Positions 7,862-19,550 of a stretch of 64,000 nucleotides of DNA are shown here, piece after piece. The notes beneath the pieces were generated by a model. The model was not told where the DNA came from, made no database searches, and saw nothing but the letters and a program-made list of their open reading frames with translations. The position numbers were made by a program, and so were the translations under genes. The DNA lies in NCBI GenBank assembly GCA_002918705.1, contig PQKR01000002.1:558001-622000 (forward strand), read 5' to 3'. Position 1 is the first letter of the stretch, and every line of letters begins with the position of its first letter. The stretch is from Escherichia sp. ESNIH1 (GTDB lineage: Bacteria; Pseudomonadota; Gammaproteobacteria; Enterobacterales; Enterobacteriaceae).

Positions 7862-8365
7862 TCAGTGTTTACGGCAGTTCACTACGTTAAGCAGCGCCCG
7901 GTCGGTCTGGGTGATATTTTTCCCATCACGCAAAGAGCGATGAATCTCTCCAATCAACAGCTGCAGCAGGAGACCATCCTGCTGCTCTGCTTTTTCCAGC
8001 TCGCGCAAAAAATTAAGGGTTTTTTCATCCTTTACCGCTTTAGCTTCTTCGCTCAGCTGCGCCAGCATTTCCCGCCGCACGTTGTACTCCTCAAACGCTT
8101 TCTGAAACAGCTCTTCTAAAGAGTTAAAGTGTTCAGGCGGATTTTCCCGCGCTTTCACAATAGGATAGGCACCGGCGCGCTTCATAAAGTCGAATACGCG
8201 CATCATAAGGTTTACTTTCTCTTGCGCCTGCGCGCGCAGGAAGGTTGCCGAACCCGGTAGATCGTGCTCACAGCACCACTCACTGAGCGAGAGGCAGAGA
8301 TTAGATGCCTGAAACTCAAGATTAACCTGCGAGTTGAGTTTTTGTGCCATGCCGATAGTCGCCAT
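7862..8365 (-). CDS. ftnB: Ferritin-like protein FtnB
   Basis: A 167-residue ferritin-superfamily protein. Helical periodicity and the NFLRELEKAEQQDG segment match FtnB. E17 is retained, but the ferroxidase positions equivalent to E50 and H53 of FtnA are lysine and leucine (RAQAQEKVNLMM), so the catalytic centre is broken, as in E. coli FtnB. Salmonella FtnB is linked to repair of iron-sulfur clusters and oxidative stress. The ribosome-binding segment GGAGG lies upstream on the minus strand. Confidence 0.9.
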   Translation of the reverse strand: MATIGMAQKLNSQVNLEFQASNLCLSLSEWCCEHDLPGSATFLRAQAQEKVNLMMRVFDFMKRAGAYPIVKARENPPEHFNSLEELFQKAFEEYNVRREMLAQLSEEAKAVKDEKTLNFLRELEKAEQQDGLLLQLLIGEIHRSLRDGKNITQTDRALLNVVNCRKH

Positions 8366-8574
8366 AATGACCTCCTTCTGTCCTGGACGAGGCTGCGATG
8401 AATGTCAGCCTTACTGCGTCGATAACACGATCGTAAAGATTTATTCATCTTACAAATGTGATCCGCCAGACACTTTTCAACGTCATAAACGAATAATCTT
8501 AATGAAAATAGAGGGTTACATTCATGCTTGAATGTATCTCATAAAGGGTTTCGTTTAATATGAAGGAGTTGGAG

Positions 8575-9132
8575 ATGAAAAGAGTTGCCGTGCTGCTGGC
8601 CCCCGGTTTTGAAGAGGCGGAAGCCATAGTCACCATTGATATACTGCGCCGGTTGCACATTGATGTTGAAACGCTGGCCTGCACTACGTCCCGCGCGGTG
8701 GTGAGCTACCACGCGATTCCTATGGTAGCCGACGCTACGTTAAGCGAGCGCCTGGATACGCTTTACGATGCCGTTGTGCTGCCGGGCGGTCCGGAGGGGA
8801 GCGTTAACCTTGCGGCCAGCGCTGAAGTTATCGCCTTTGTGACCCGTCATGATGAAGCGGAAAAGCTTATCTGTCCTATCTGCTCGGCAGCCGCACGGGT
8901 ACTGGGAGGCAACGGTCTGCTGAAAGGGCGGCGTTACGTCTGTTCGGGCGATCTGTTTGAAACCGTGACCGACGGCCACTATGTCGACGCTGCCGTCGTA
9001 GAGGATGGCAACCTGATTAGCGGCAAGGGATTAGGCCGGGTATTCGATTTTGCCTTTGCCGTCTCAGCGCGTCTTTTAGGTGATGATGCCCCGGTACGTG
9101 ACCACGCGGATCATATCTACTATCCCCTCTAG
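8575..9132 (+). CDS. DJ-1/PfpI family protein (YajL-like)
   Basis: A 185-residue single-domain protein of the class I glutamine-amidotransferase-like superfamily. It shows KRVAVLLAPGFEEAEA with the conserved glutamate of DJ-1 proteins and the nucleophile elbow LICPICSAAARVLG, where the second cysteine is the likely nucleophile. The C-terminal DFAFAVSARLLG helix also matches. ATG 8575 with AAGGAG six bases upstream is preferred over 8560. E. coli homologues such as YajL are implicated in protein and metabolite repair after oxidative or carbonyl stress. Its position between ftnB and araF is not seen in E. coli K-12, so it is an accessory gene. Confidence 0.8.
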   Translation: MKRVAVLLAPGFEEAEAIVTIDILRRLHIDVETLACTTSRAVVSYHAIPMVADATLSERLDTLYDAVVLPGGPEGSVNLAASAEVIAFVTRHDEAEKLICPICSAAARVLGGNGLLKGRRYVCSGDLFETVTDGHYVDAAVVEDGNLISGKGLGRVFDFAFAVSARLLGDDAPVRDHADHIYYPL

Positions 9133-9447
9133 TTTCTCAGCACGACAAAACACTCCTCAGGCCACAAGGATAAGCTGGCTGGCCTGATGGATAATTCTGC
9201 TACACCCCTCTGCATTTGTCTGACAAATACGCCAATTCTTATGAAGATATTCGCTGAATTTATGCACGCTTTTACTGTAATTCTGCGGTGTGATGGCGCT
9301 CTCCTATGGAGGATTAATTTCCCGCTAAAACTACTCCAGCAATAGCATCTCCTGATAGACGTGTGCTAATGCCTTGTTTTAAGGCTGATTAGACAGCTAA
9401 TAAACTCTCATACCTTACATAAAAAAGCGTTAAAGCTGGAGTTAACC
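9133..9447. promoter_or_regulatory. araFGH upstream region
   Basis: This 315-base gap holds a hairpin (TCAGGCCA 9157-9164 with TGGCCTGA 9180-9187) that could mark the end of the upstream transcript, a CRP-like half site TGTGATGGCGCTCTCC near 9289, and a TAGCATCTCCTGATA stretch near 9343 loosely like an AraC half-site. AraC and CRP control araFGH in E. coli; the sites here are too degenerate to place firmly. Confidence 0.35.
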
Positions 9448-10437
9448 ATGCACAAATTCACTAAAGCGCTGGCGGCCATTGGTTTAGCTGCCGTTATGTC
9501 ACAATCCGCTATCGCCGAAAATATGAAGCTCGGTTTTCTGGTTAAACAGCCGGAAGAGCCGTGGTTCCAGACAGAATGGAAGTTTGCTGATAAAGCAGGC
9601 AAAGATTTAGGCTTTGAGGTTATTAAAATCGCCGTGCCGGACGGTGAAAAAACGCTGAACGCCATCGATAGCCTGGCCGCCAGCGGGGCGAAAGGGTTCG
9701 TTATCTGTACCCCGGATCCTAAGCTGGGTTCAGCGATTGTTGCCAAAGCACGTGGATATGACATGAAGGTCATTGCCGTGGACGATCAGTTCGTCAACGC
9801 CAAAGGCCAGCCGATGGAGAGCGTACCGCTGGTCATGATGGCCGCCAGCGAGATTGGCGCTCGCCAGGGGCAGGAGCTGTATAAAGAGATGCAAAAACGC
9901 GGCTGGGATGTGAAAGAGACCGGCGTCATGGCGATCACCGCCAACGAGCTGGATACCGCCCGTCGCCGCACCTCCGGCTCAATGGATGCGCTGAAAGCGG
10001 CTGGCTTCCCGGAGAAACAGATCTATCAGGTCCCAACCAAATCAAACGATATTCCCGGCGCGTTCGATGCCGGCAACTCTCTGCTGGTACAGCATCCAGA
10101 GGTGAAACACTGGCTGGTGGTCGGCATGAATGATAACACCGTGCTCGGTGGCGTGCGCGCCACGGAAGGGCAGGGCTTCAAAGCGGCCGACGTGATCGGT
10201 ATTGGTATCAACGGCGTCGACGCCGTTAGCGAACTGTCCAAAGCGCAGGCCACCGGTTTCTACGGCTCGCTGCTGCCAAGCCCGGACGTTCACGGCTATA
10301 AAACCAGTGAAATGCTCTACAACTGGGTGGAAAAAGGGGTCGAACCGCCGAAATTCACTGCCGTTACCGACGTGGTGCTGATCACCCGCGACAACTTTAA
10401 AGAAGAGTTAGCGAAGAAAGGGCTAGGCGTGAAGTAA
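9448..10437 (+). CDS. araF: L-arabinose-binding periplasmic protein AraF
   Basis: The high-affinity arabinose receptor of the AraFGH ABC importer, 329 residues. A Sec signal peptide MHKFTKALAAIGLAAVMSQSAIA is cleaved before ENMKLGFLVKQPEEPWF. Mature-domain landmarks of the periplasmic-binding-protein type I fold are present, including the sugar-site segments EEPWFQTEWKF and GMNDNTVLGG. The start has GGAG upstream. It heads the araFGH operon and is followed by araG after 85 bases. Confidence 0.97.
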   Translation: MHKFTKALAAIGLAAVMSQSAIAENMKLGFLVKQPEEPWFQTEWKFADKAGKDLGFEVIKIAVPDGEKTLNAIDSLAASGAKGFVICTPDPKLGSAIVAKARGYDMKVIAVDDQFVNAKGQPMESVPLVMMAASEIGARQGQELYKEMQKRGWDVKETGVMAITANELDTARRRTSGSMDALKAAGFPEKQIYQVPTKSNDIPGAFDAGNSLLVQHPEVKHWLVVGMNDNTVLGGVRATEGQGFKAADVIGIGINGVDAVSELSKAQATGFYGSLLPSPDVHGYKTSEMLYNWVEKGVEPPKFTAVTDVVLITRDNFKEELAKKGLGVK

Positions 10438-10522
10438 TTCACGCCGTTGGTTGCGCTCTTCACCGTAGGCTTTGTCGCCCGGTGAAGGGCCAGTCGTACC
10501 ATAAATGCGTCACGGAGACGTT

Positions 10523-12037
10523 ATGCAACAGTCAACTCCATATCTCTCTTTCCGTGGTATTAGCAAAACCTTCCCCGGCGTTAAGGCCCTGAGCGACATT
10601 AGCTTCGACTGCTATGCCGGCCAGGTGCACGCCCTGATGGGAGAGAACGGCGCGGGTAAATCGACGCTGTTGAAAATTCTGAGCGGCAACTATGCCCCCA
10701 CTGGCGGAACGCTGGTGCTGCAGGGGCAAGAGGTCAGCTTTGCCGACACCACCGCCGCGCTGAATGCCGGGGTGGCGATCATCTACCAGGAGCTGCATCT
10801 GGTTCCAGAGATGACCGTCGCGGAAAATATCTATCTCGGCCAGCTGCCGCAGAAGGGTGGGCTGGTCAATCGCTCGCTGCTTAACTATGAGGCTCGGCTC
10901 CAGCTGGAACATCTTGGTCTGGATATCGATCCGCAGACGCCGCTGAAGTACCTCTCCATCGGCCAGTGGCAGATGGTTGAGATTGCCAAGGCGCTGGCGC
11001 GTAACGCGAAAGTCATCGCCTTTGATGAGCCTACCAGCTCGCTCTCGGCGCGGGAGATCGACAACCTGTTTCGCGTGATACGCGAGCTGCGCAACGAGGG
11101 GCGAGTGATCCTCTATGTCTCCCACCGCATGGAGGAGATTTTTGCCCTTAGCGACGCCATCACCGTCTTTAAAGATGGACGCTACGTGCGCACCTTTGAC
11201 GATATGCAGCAGGTCAACCATGACTCGCTGGTGCAGGCGATGGTCGGGCGCGATCTCGGCGATATTTACGGCTGGCAACCGCGGGAGTACGGGGCGGAGA
11301 TGCTGCGTCTGGAAGGCGTAAAAGCCCCCGGCGTGCGCCATCCCGTTAGCTTCTCGGTGAGGCGCGGCGAAATCGTCGGCCTGTTCGGGCTTGTGGGCGC
11401 CGGGCGCAGCGAGCTGATGAAAGGGCTGTTTGGCGGCACGCGCATTACCGCAGGCCAGCTATTCATTGACGGCAAGCCGCTGGATATCCAGAAGCCTGCC
11501 CACGCCATTCGCGCCGGGATGATGCTCTGTCCTGAGGATCGCAAAGCCGAAGGCATCATTCCCGTTCACTCCGTGCGTGACAACATTAACATCAGCGCCC
11601 GGCGCAAGGCTGTCCGCGCCGGATGCCTGATCAACGACGGCTGGGAGGTGGAAAACGCCGACCACCATATTCGCTCCCTCAATATCAAAACGCCCGGTGC
11701 TGAGCAGCTGATTATGAACCTCTCCGGCGGGAACCAGCAGAAGGCGATCCTTGGCCGTTGGCTCTCAGAGGAGATGAAGGTCATTTTGCTCGATGAGCCG
11801 ACGCGCGGTATAGACGTGGGCGCCAAGCATGAGATCTACAACGTCATCTACGCCCTCGCGTCTCGCGGCGTAGCGGTACTGTTTGCCTCCAGCGACCTGC
11901 CGGAAGTGCTCGGCGTCGCCGACCGCATCCTGGTGATGCGTGAAGGGGAGATCGCCGGCGAGCTGCTGCACGGCGAAGCAGACGAAAAACAGGCGTTAAG
12001 CCTTGCCATGCCTAAAGTGAGTCAGGCTGTTGCCTGA
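10523..12037 (+). CDS. araG: Arabinose importer ATP-binding protein AraG
   Basis: The duplicated ATPase of the arabinose importer, 504 residues, a cytoplasmic partner of AraH. The N-terminal half has Walker [10 protein letters not shown], signature [15 protein letters not shown] and Walker [12 protein letters not shown]. The C-terminal half has a degenerate Walker A ([11 protein letters not shown]), signature [16 protein letters not shown] and Walker [15 protein letters not shown], as usual for sugar ATPases of the CUT2 class. ATG 10523, not 10505, gives the E. coli length and has GGAG at good distance. Confidence 0.97.
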   Translation: MQQSTPYLSFRGISKTFPGVKALSDISFDCYAGQVHALMGENGAGKSTLLKILSGNYAPTGGTLVLQGQEVSFADTTAALNAGVAIIYQELHLVPEMTVAENIYLGQLPQKGGLVNRSLLNYEARLQLEHLGLDIDPQTPLKYLSIGQWQMVEIAKALARNAKVIAFDEPTSSLSAREIDNLFRVIRELRNEGRVILYVSHRMEEIFALSDAITVFKDGRYVRTFDDMQQVNHDSLVQAMVGRDLGDIYGWQPREYGAEMLRLEGVKAPGVRHPVSFSVRRGEIVGLFGLVGAGRSELMKGLFGGTRITAGQLFIDGKPLDIQKPAHAIRAGMMLCPEDRKAEGIIPVHSVRDNINISARRKAVRAGCLINDGWEVENADHHIRSLNIKTPGAEQLIMNLSGGNQQKAILGRWLSEEMKVILLDEPTRGIDVGAKHEIYNVIYALASRGVAVLFASSDLPEVLGVADRILVMREGEIAGELLHGEADEKQALSLAMPKVSQAVA

Positions 12038-12051
12038 GTAAGGAGAGTATG

Positions 12052-15420
<3,369 letters not shown>

Positions 15421-15451
15421 ACACGCTGACGCTCCCGCTGCGGCGGGGGCG

Positions 15452-15880
15452 CTACTCCTCTCCTAGCGGTACCAGCAGCACGTCAACCTTACACGCTCCT
15501 ACCACGCCTTTAGCCGAACAGGCCGCCCGCGAAAAATAGCGCTGATTATGGTTACCATAAATAACCAGATCGATCCCATCACGCTCACAAAGATGAACAA
15601 TATTTTCACTGAGCGCGCCCGAAGCAATAATCGTTTCAGCAATAGGATAATCTGCCTGCGCCGCTAATTGATGCATAAACTGCTGCGTCTCCTCCTGCAT
15701 GAGATCGCGCAAATTTTCCATCATAGGCGCAGCAAACTGATTATACATTTCAGGATCGTTGGCCAGGGTAAGCAAGCTGATGCGTGCCTGGTAGGGACGG
15801 GCAATGGAGACTGCTTTTTTCAGCAGCAGATAACTTTCTGAATTGACGGCAACCGCGACCAAAAGATGAGAATAGCTCAT
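15452..15880 (-). CDS. uspC: Universal stress protein UspC
   Basis: A 142-residue single-domain Usp protein (alpha/beta, nucleotide-binding-like fold). N terminus MSYSHLLVAVAVNSESYLLL and the C-terminal segment VIYGNHNQRYF...VLLVPL match UspC. It is divergent from flhDC and convergent with otsA, as in E. coli, where UspC is linked to osmotic stress signalling, motility and adhesion. The ribosome-binding segment AAGGAG precedes the start on the minus strand. Confidence 0.92.
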   Translation of the reverse strand: MSYSHLLVAVAVNSESYLLLKKAVSIARPYQARISLLTLANDPEMYNQFAAPMMENLRDLMQEETQQFMHQLAAQADYPIAETIIASGALSENIVHLCERDGIDLVIYGNHNQRYFSRAACSAKGVVGACKVDVLLVPLGEE

Positions 15881-16244
15881 ATCTCGCTCCTTAATGGAGA
15901 ATGAACCCTTGACGTATCTTTACCTTCTTCTTAAAAAAGTTGCAACCGAAAAAGTGTGACAAAGCTGTGAACATTATCATAAATATTCATTAATTATTCC
16001 ATCGCAAGGAATCGCGTCACTTATGGATATGTTAACGAAATTTAAAGACTTAATGGAAATTAAGCCTATTTTATAGGGCACTGTTGTTTCTTATTTACTA
16101 ACGGTTAACAAATTCGCAATCATTTTACAAGTTTATTGATTTAGTTTAGCCCTGCTTTAATCCTTTGATTTTTATATATTTTATATAATCACCCCACTCT
16201 TATTGCGCTCATTAGTCGAGTGAGGCTGGCAAAAAGTCCGAGGT

Positions 16245-16262
16245 CTGATGACTGGTCATCAG
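16245..16262. promoter_or_regulatory. Perfect 18-base palindrome upstream of flhDC
   Basis: CTGATGAC-TG-GTCATCAG is a perfect 8-bp inverted repeat 218 bases before the estimated flhDC start. It has the form of a dimeric regulator site; I do not recognise the regulator. Confidence 0.45.
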
Positions 16263-16383
16263 TTAACACATCAAACTGCATGACTATTCGTCGAAAAGGA
16301 ATAGAAAAGGCGCCTGACAGTATAAAAATTGAACAATCACTAAGTCGAAAGTATGGATTTCTTTATAATATTCACGTAAATTA

Positions 16384-16399
16384 TGTGACGTAGATCACA
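16384..16399. promoter_or_regulatory. CRP site of flhDC
   Basis: TGTGACGTAGATCACA, an exact TGTGA-N6-TCACA match. Its centre is about 71.5 bases before a predicted start at about 16463, the same geometry as the activating CRP site of E. coli flhDC. Confidence 0.85.
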
Positions 16400-16427
16400 T
16401 TATTTTCAAATTATTCACCGGAGCCAA

Positions 16428-16456
16428 TTGTATGTCCTACGGGTCGCGAGTACAGT
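16428..16456 (+). promoter_or_regulatory. Probable flhDC promoter
   Basis: A -10-like TACAGT at 16451-16456, with a weak -35 around 16428, predicts a start near 16463 and a 211-base leader (198 in E. coli). The poor -35 fits a CRP-dependent promoter. Confidence 0.5.
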
Positions 16457-16673
16457 TGCGTCGCTTTAAGAAAAATCTTAGTAAATTGTAAGAATTGATT
16501 GAAAGCGTAACGGAGAGAGGTGGCAGAACAATGCGATCGCCGTCACGTTAAACAACTAAGTTCAAACGATGCATTTCGCCTTATCTTTTTTAATACCGGG
16601 TTTTTTTCCCGGCGACATCACGGGGTGCGGCCTGGCCGCATAAGATACTAGTTGGTTATTCTGGATGGGAAAA

Positions 16674-17027
16674 ATGCATACATCCGAGTTGCTGAAACAT
16701 ATCTATGACATCAACTTGTCATATTTACTGCTCGCACAGCGTTTGATTAGTCAAGACAAAGCTTCAGCGATGTTCCGCCTGGGCATTAACGAAGAGATGG
16801 CTTCCACCTTGGGTGAATTATCACTTCCGCAGATGGTGAAATTAGCTGAAACCAATCAGCTAATCTGTCAGTTCCGTTTTGACAGTCATCAGACCATTAC
16901 CCGTCTGACCCAGGAGTCCCGTGTAGACGACCTGCAGCAGGTCCATACCGGTATTTTGCTCTCAACGCGTTTGCTCAATGAGAGCAATCAGGGTGCTGAC
17001 GCAGCGTCCCGGAAGAAAAGGGCTTAA
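16674..17027 (+). CDS. flhD: Flagellar master regulator subunit FlhD
   Basis: A subunit of the FlhD4C2 activator that switches on class 2 flagellar genes. 117 residues beginning [20 protein letters not shown], matching E. coli FlhD with a slightly different C-terminal tail. The in-frame ATG at 16665 would add three residues; 16674 is preferred by homology. flhC starts two bases after the stop, implying coupled translation. Expression should respond to the upstream CRP site. Confidence 0.96.
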   Translation: MHTSELLKHIYDINLSYLLLAQRLISQDKASAMFRLGINEEMASTLGELSLPQMVKLAETNQLICQFRFDSHQTITRLTQESRVDDLQQVHTGILLSTRLLNESNQGADAASRKKRA

Positions 17028-17029
17028 TA

Positions 17030-17608
17030 ATGACCGAAAAGAGCATTGTCCAGGAAGCGCGTGATATTCAACTCGCGATGGAACTGATTACGCTGGGCGC
17101 GCGTTTGCAAATGCTGGAAAGCGAAACGCAGCTCAGCCGTGGCCGCCTCATCAAACTCTATAAAGAACTTCGTGGTAGCCCGCCGCCGAAAGGGATGCTC
17201 CCTTTTTCAACCGACTGGTTTATGACGTGGGAACAGAATATTCACGCCTCAATGTTCTGCAACGCCTGGCAATTTTTGCTGAAAACGGGCCTTTGCAGCG
17301 GCGTTGACGCGGTTATTAAAGCCTATCGACTCTATCTGGAGCAGTGCCCGCAGCCGGAAGAGGGGCCACTATTAGCCCTGACGCGTGCATGGACATTAGT
17401 CCGTTTTGTGGAAAGCGGTATGCTTGAACTCTCCAGCTGCAACTGCTGCGGTGGGAATTTTATTACCCATGCTCATCAGCCTGTCGGGAGTTTTGCCTGC
17501 AGTTTGTGCCAGCCGCCGTCCAGGGCCGTAAAAAGACGTAAACTTTCCCTGGAAGCTGCCGATATTATTCCACAACTGCTGGATGAACAGATCAAACAGG
17601 CTGTTTAA
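17030..17608 (+). CDS. flhC: Flagellar master regulator subunit FlhC
   Basis: The DNA-contacting partner of FlhD, 192 residues as in E. coli. Four cysteines of the zinc site are visible in the C-terminal part: SSCNCCGG and FACSLCQ. The 3' end of the gene contains a near-consensus sigma-28 promoter (17539-17565), which reads into motA and the MotR-like RNA. Confidence 0.97.
   Translation: MTEKSIVQEARDIQLAMELITLGARLQMLESETQLSRGRLIKLYKELRGSPPPKGMLPFSTDWFMTWEQNIHASMFCNAWQFLLKTGLCSGVDAVIKAYRLYLEQCPQPEEGPLLALTRAWTLVRFVESGMLELSSCNCCGGNFITHAHQPVGSFACSLCQPPSRAVKRRKLSLEAADIIPQLLDEQIKQAV
17539..17565 (+). promoter_or_regulatory. Sigma-28 (FliA) promoter inside flhC
   Basis: TAAACTTT, an 11-base spacer, then GCCGATAT; consensus is TAAAGTTT-N11-GCCGATAA. 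It predicts a start at about 17572 and drives MotR and/or the motA operon. Confidence 0.85.
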
Positions 17609-17664
17609 CGTAACGGCGTGGGTAACACTCCAGCAGCGGTAAGCAATTACCGCTGCTTTTTTTT
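17572..17664 (+). ncRNA. motR: MotR-like sigma-28-dependent sRNA
   Basis: The distance from the predicted sigma-28 start to the end of the intrinsic terminator is 93 bases, the length I recall for MotR, an Hfq-binding sRNA from the motA 5' region in E. coli that adjusts flagellar timing. It overlaps the last 37 bases of flhC. Recognition is by promoter, terminator and location; I did not compare the RNA sequence itself. Confidence 0.75.
17632..17664 (+). terminator. Terminator between flhC and motA
   Basis: AGCAGCGGTAA, loop GCAA, TTACCGCTGCT, followed by seven more T. This 11-bp stem ends both flhDC and the MotR-like RNA; part of the transcription must read through to express motA. Confidence 0.93.
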
Positions 17665-17732
17665 GCCTCCCCGTTGGGTTAAACCCTCACTCTGTTTTTC
17701 CTTGCCTTAGTCAACAGCGGAAGGATGATGTC

Positions 17733-18620
17733 GTGCTGATCTTATTAGGTTACCTTGTTGTTCTCGGTACAGTCTTTGGCGGTTACATGATGACCGGCGG
17801 ACACCTTGGGGCACTTTATCAACCGGCTGAGCTGATTATTATCGGCGGCGCGGGCGTGGGTGCGTTTATTGTGGGCAACAACGGCAAAGCGATCAAAGGA
17901 ACGCTTAAGGCGCTTCCGCTGCTGTTTCGTCGCTCCAAATACACAAAAGCTGTCTATATGGATCTGCTGGCGTTGCTCTATCGCCTGATGGCCAAGTCGC
18001 GCCAGCAGGGGATGTTCTCCCTTGAGCGCGACATCGAGAATCCAAAAGAGAGCGAAATTTTTGCCAACTATCCGCGGATCCTTGCCGATCCGGTGATGCT
18101 GGAATTTATCGTCGACTATCTGCGTCTGATCATCAGCGGCAATATGAACACCTTCGAGATCGAAGCGCTGATGGATGAAGAGATCGAGACGCATGAAAGC
18201 GAAGCCGAAGTGCCGGCAAACAGCCTGGCAATGGTTGGCGACTCGCTGCCCGCGTTCGGTATCGTTGCAGCGGTTATGGGGGTAGTCCATGCGCTGGCCT
18301 CGGCGGATCGCCCGGCGGCCGAGCTGGGCGCTCTGATCGCCCATGCGATGGTAGGGACCTTCCTCGGTATTCTGCTGGCCTACGGCTTTATCTCCCCGCT
18401 GGCGACCGTGCTGCGCCAGAAGAGCGCGGAAACCACCAAGATGATGCAGTGCGTGAAGATCACGCTGCTCTCCAACCTGAACGGCTATGCGCCACCGATT
18501 GCCGTTGAGTTTGGCCGCAAAACCCTCTACTCCAGCGAGCGTCCGTCCTTTATGGAACTGGATGAGCACGTCCGGGCGGTACGTAACCCAAACCAGCAGA
18601 CGACGACTGAGGACGCATGA
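17733..18620 (+). CDS. motA: Flagellar stator protein MotA
   Basis: The proton-channel stator subunit of the flagellar motor, 295 residues. Four membrane helices, a cytoplasmic loop containing the charged residues that contact FliG (RRSKYTKA...[15 protein letters not shown]), and the conserved [16 protein letters not shown] and [12 protein letters not shown] helices. It starts with GTG, as in E. coli, behind GGAAGGATGA. Its stop overlaps motB by four bases (ATGA). Confidence 0.97.
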   Translation: MLILLGYLVVLGTVFGGYMMTGGHLGALYQPAELIIIGGAGVGAFIVGNNGKAIKGTLKALPLLFRRSKYTKAVYMDLLALLYRLMAKSRQQGMFSLERDIENPKESEIFANYPRILADPVMLEFIVDYLRLIISGNMNTFEIEALMDEEIETHESEAEVPANSLAMVGDSLPAFGIVAAVMGVVHALASADRPAAELGALIAHAMVGTFLGILLAYGFISPLATVLRQKSAETTKMMQCVKITLLSNLNGYAPPIAVEFGRKTLYSSERPSFMELDEHVRAVRNPNQQTTTEDA

Positions 18621-19546
18621 AAAACCAGGCCCATCCTATTGTCGTTGTAAAACGGCGCAAGCATAAGGGACACGGAGGCGGCTCGCACGGATCCTGGAAG
18701 ATCGCCTACGCCGATTTTATGACGGCAATGATGGCGTTCTTCCTCGTGATGTGGCTGATCTCTATCTCCAGTCCGAAGGAGCTGATCCAGATTGCGGAGT
18801 ATTTCCGTACCCCGTTGGCGACCTCTATTGCTGGCGGCCCGCGGATCTCCAACAGCGACAGCCCAATTCCTGGCGGCGGCGATGACGTCACCCAGCAGAA
18901 GGGGGAGGTGCAGCGCCAGCCCAACGTGGAAGAGCTGCGCCAGAAAATGGAGCAGACTCGCCTGAGCAAGCTACGCGGCGATCTCGACCAGCTGATCGAG
19001 GCCGATCCAAAGCTGCGGGCGCTGCGTCCGCACCTGAAGATCGACCTGGTGCAGGAGGGGCTGCGCATCCAGATTATCGACAGCCAGAACCGGCCGATGT
19101 TTAAAACCGGTAGCGCCGAGGTTGAACCCTATATGCGCGATATTTTGCGCGCTATTGCGCCGGTGCTAAACAACATTCCGAACCGTATTAGCCTCTCCGG
19201 TCATACCGATGACTTCCCGTACGCCAACGGCGAACGCGGCTACAGCAACTGGGAGCTCTCTGCCGATCGTGCCAACGCCTCGCGGCGGGAGCTGGTCGCC
19301 GGTGGGCTGGACGACGGTAAAGTGCTGCGCGTGGTCGGCATGGCTGCCACCATGCGCGTAAGTGACAAGGGCGCGGATGACGCCGTTAACCGTCGTATCA
19401 GTCTCTTAGTGCTGAATAAACAAGCAGAACAGGCAATTCTGCACGAAAACGCCGAAAGCCAAAACGAGCCGGTAAGTGTATTACAACAGCCGGGGGCACA
19501 GCCTCAGGCGACCGTTCCCACATCGCCACAACCCGATCCGAGGTGA
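18617..19546 (+). CDS. motB: Flagellar stator protein MotB
   Basis: The peptidoglycan-anchored stator subunit, 309 residues. A short basic N terminus, one membrane helix carrying the proton-binding aspartate (D33 in [17 protein letters not shown]), then a periplasmic OmpA-like domain with [24 protein letters not shown]-type peptidoglycan-binding residues ([17 protein letters not shown]). It couples to MotA and is followed by cheA after four bases. Confidence 0.97.
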   Translation: MKNQAHPIVVVKRRKHKGHGGGSHGSWKIAYADFMTAMMAFFLVMWLISISSPKELIQIAEYFRTPLATSIAGGPRISNSDSPIPGGGDDVTQQKGEVQRQPNVEELRQKMEQTRLSKLRGDLDQLIEADPKLRALRPHLKIDLVQEGLRIQIIDSQNRPMFKTGSAEVEPYMRDILRAIAPVLNNIPNRISLSGHTDDFPYANGERGYSNWELSADRANASRRELVAGGLDDGKVLRVVGMAATMRVSDKGADDAVNRRISLLVLNKQAEQAILHENAESQNEPVSVLQQPGAQPQATVPTSPQPDPR

Positions 19547-19550
19547 TAGC

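Larger units (their letters stand above)
15881..16673. promoter_or_regulatory. Long uspC-flhDC intergenic control region
   Basis: About 790 bases without a convincing gene, AT-rich in the first half. It contains an 18-base palindrome at 16245, a CRP site at 16384, the probable flhDC promoter near 16428-16456 and a roughly 210-base flhDC leader. In E. coli this region integrates many regulators (CRP, H-NS, LrhA, RcsB, OmpR), its leader is a target of several sRNAs, and insertion elements upstream change motility. No insertion sequence is visible here. Confidence 0.8.

Noticed and set aside
9301-9360. Full AraC operator pair before araF
   Set aside because: Half-site-like stretches (TATGGA, TAGC) occur but at the wrong spacing for the TAGC-N7-TCCATA pattern.
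15881-16673. Hidden gene or insertion sequence upstream of flhDC
   Set aside because: No long frame, no terminal inverted repeats and no transposase remnant; the region is explained as regulatory.
17680-17711. Second sigma-28 promoter immediately before motA
   Set aside because: TAAACCCT and GCCTTAGT are present but 16 bases apart instead of 11; the promoter inside flhC is far better.
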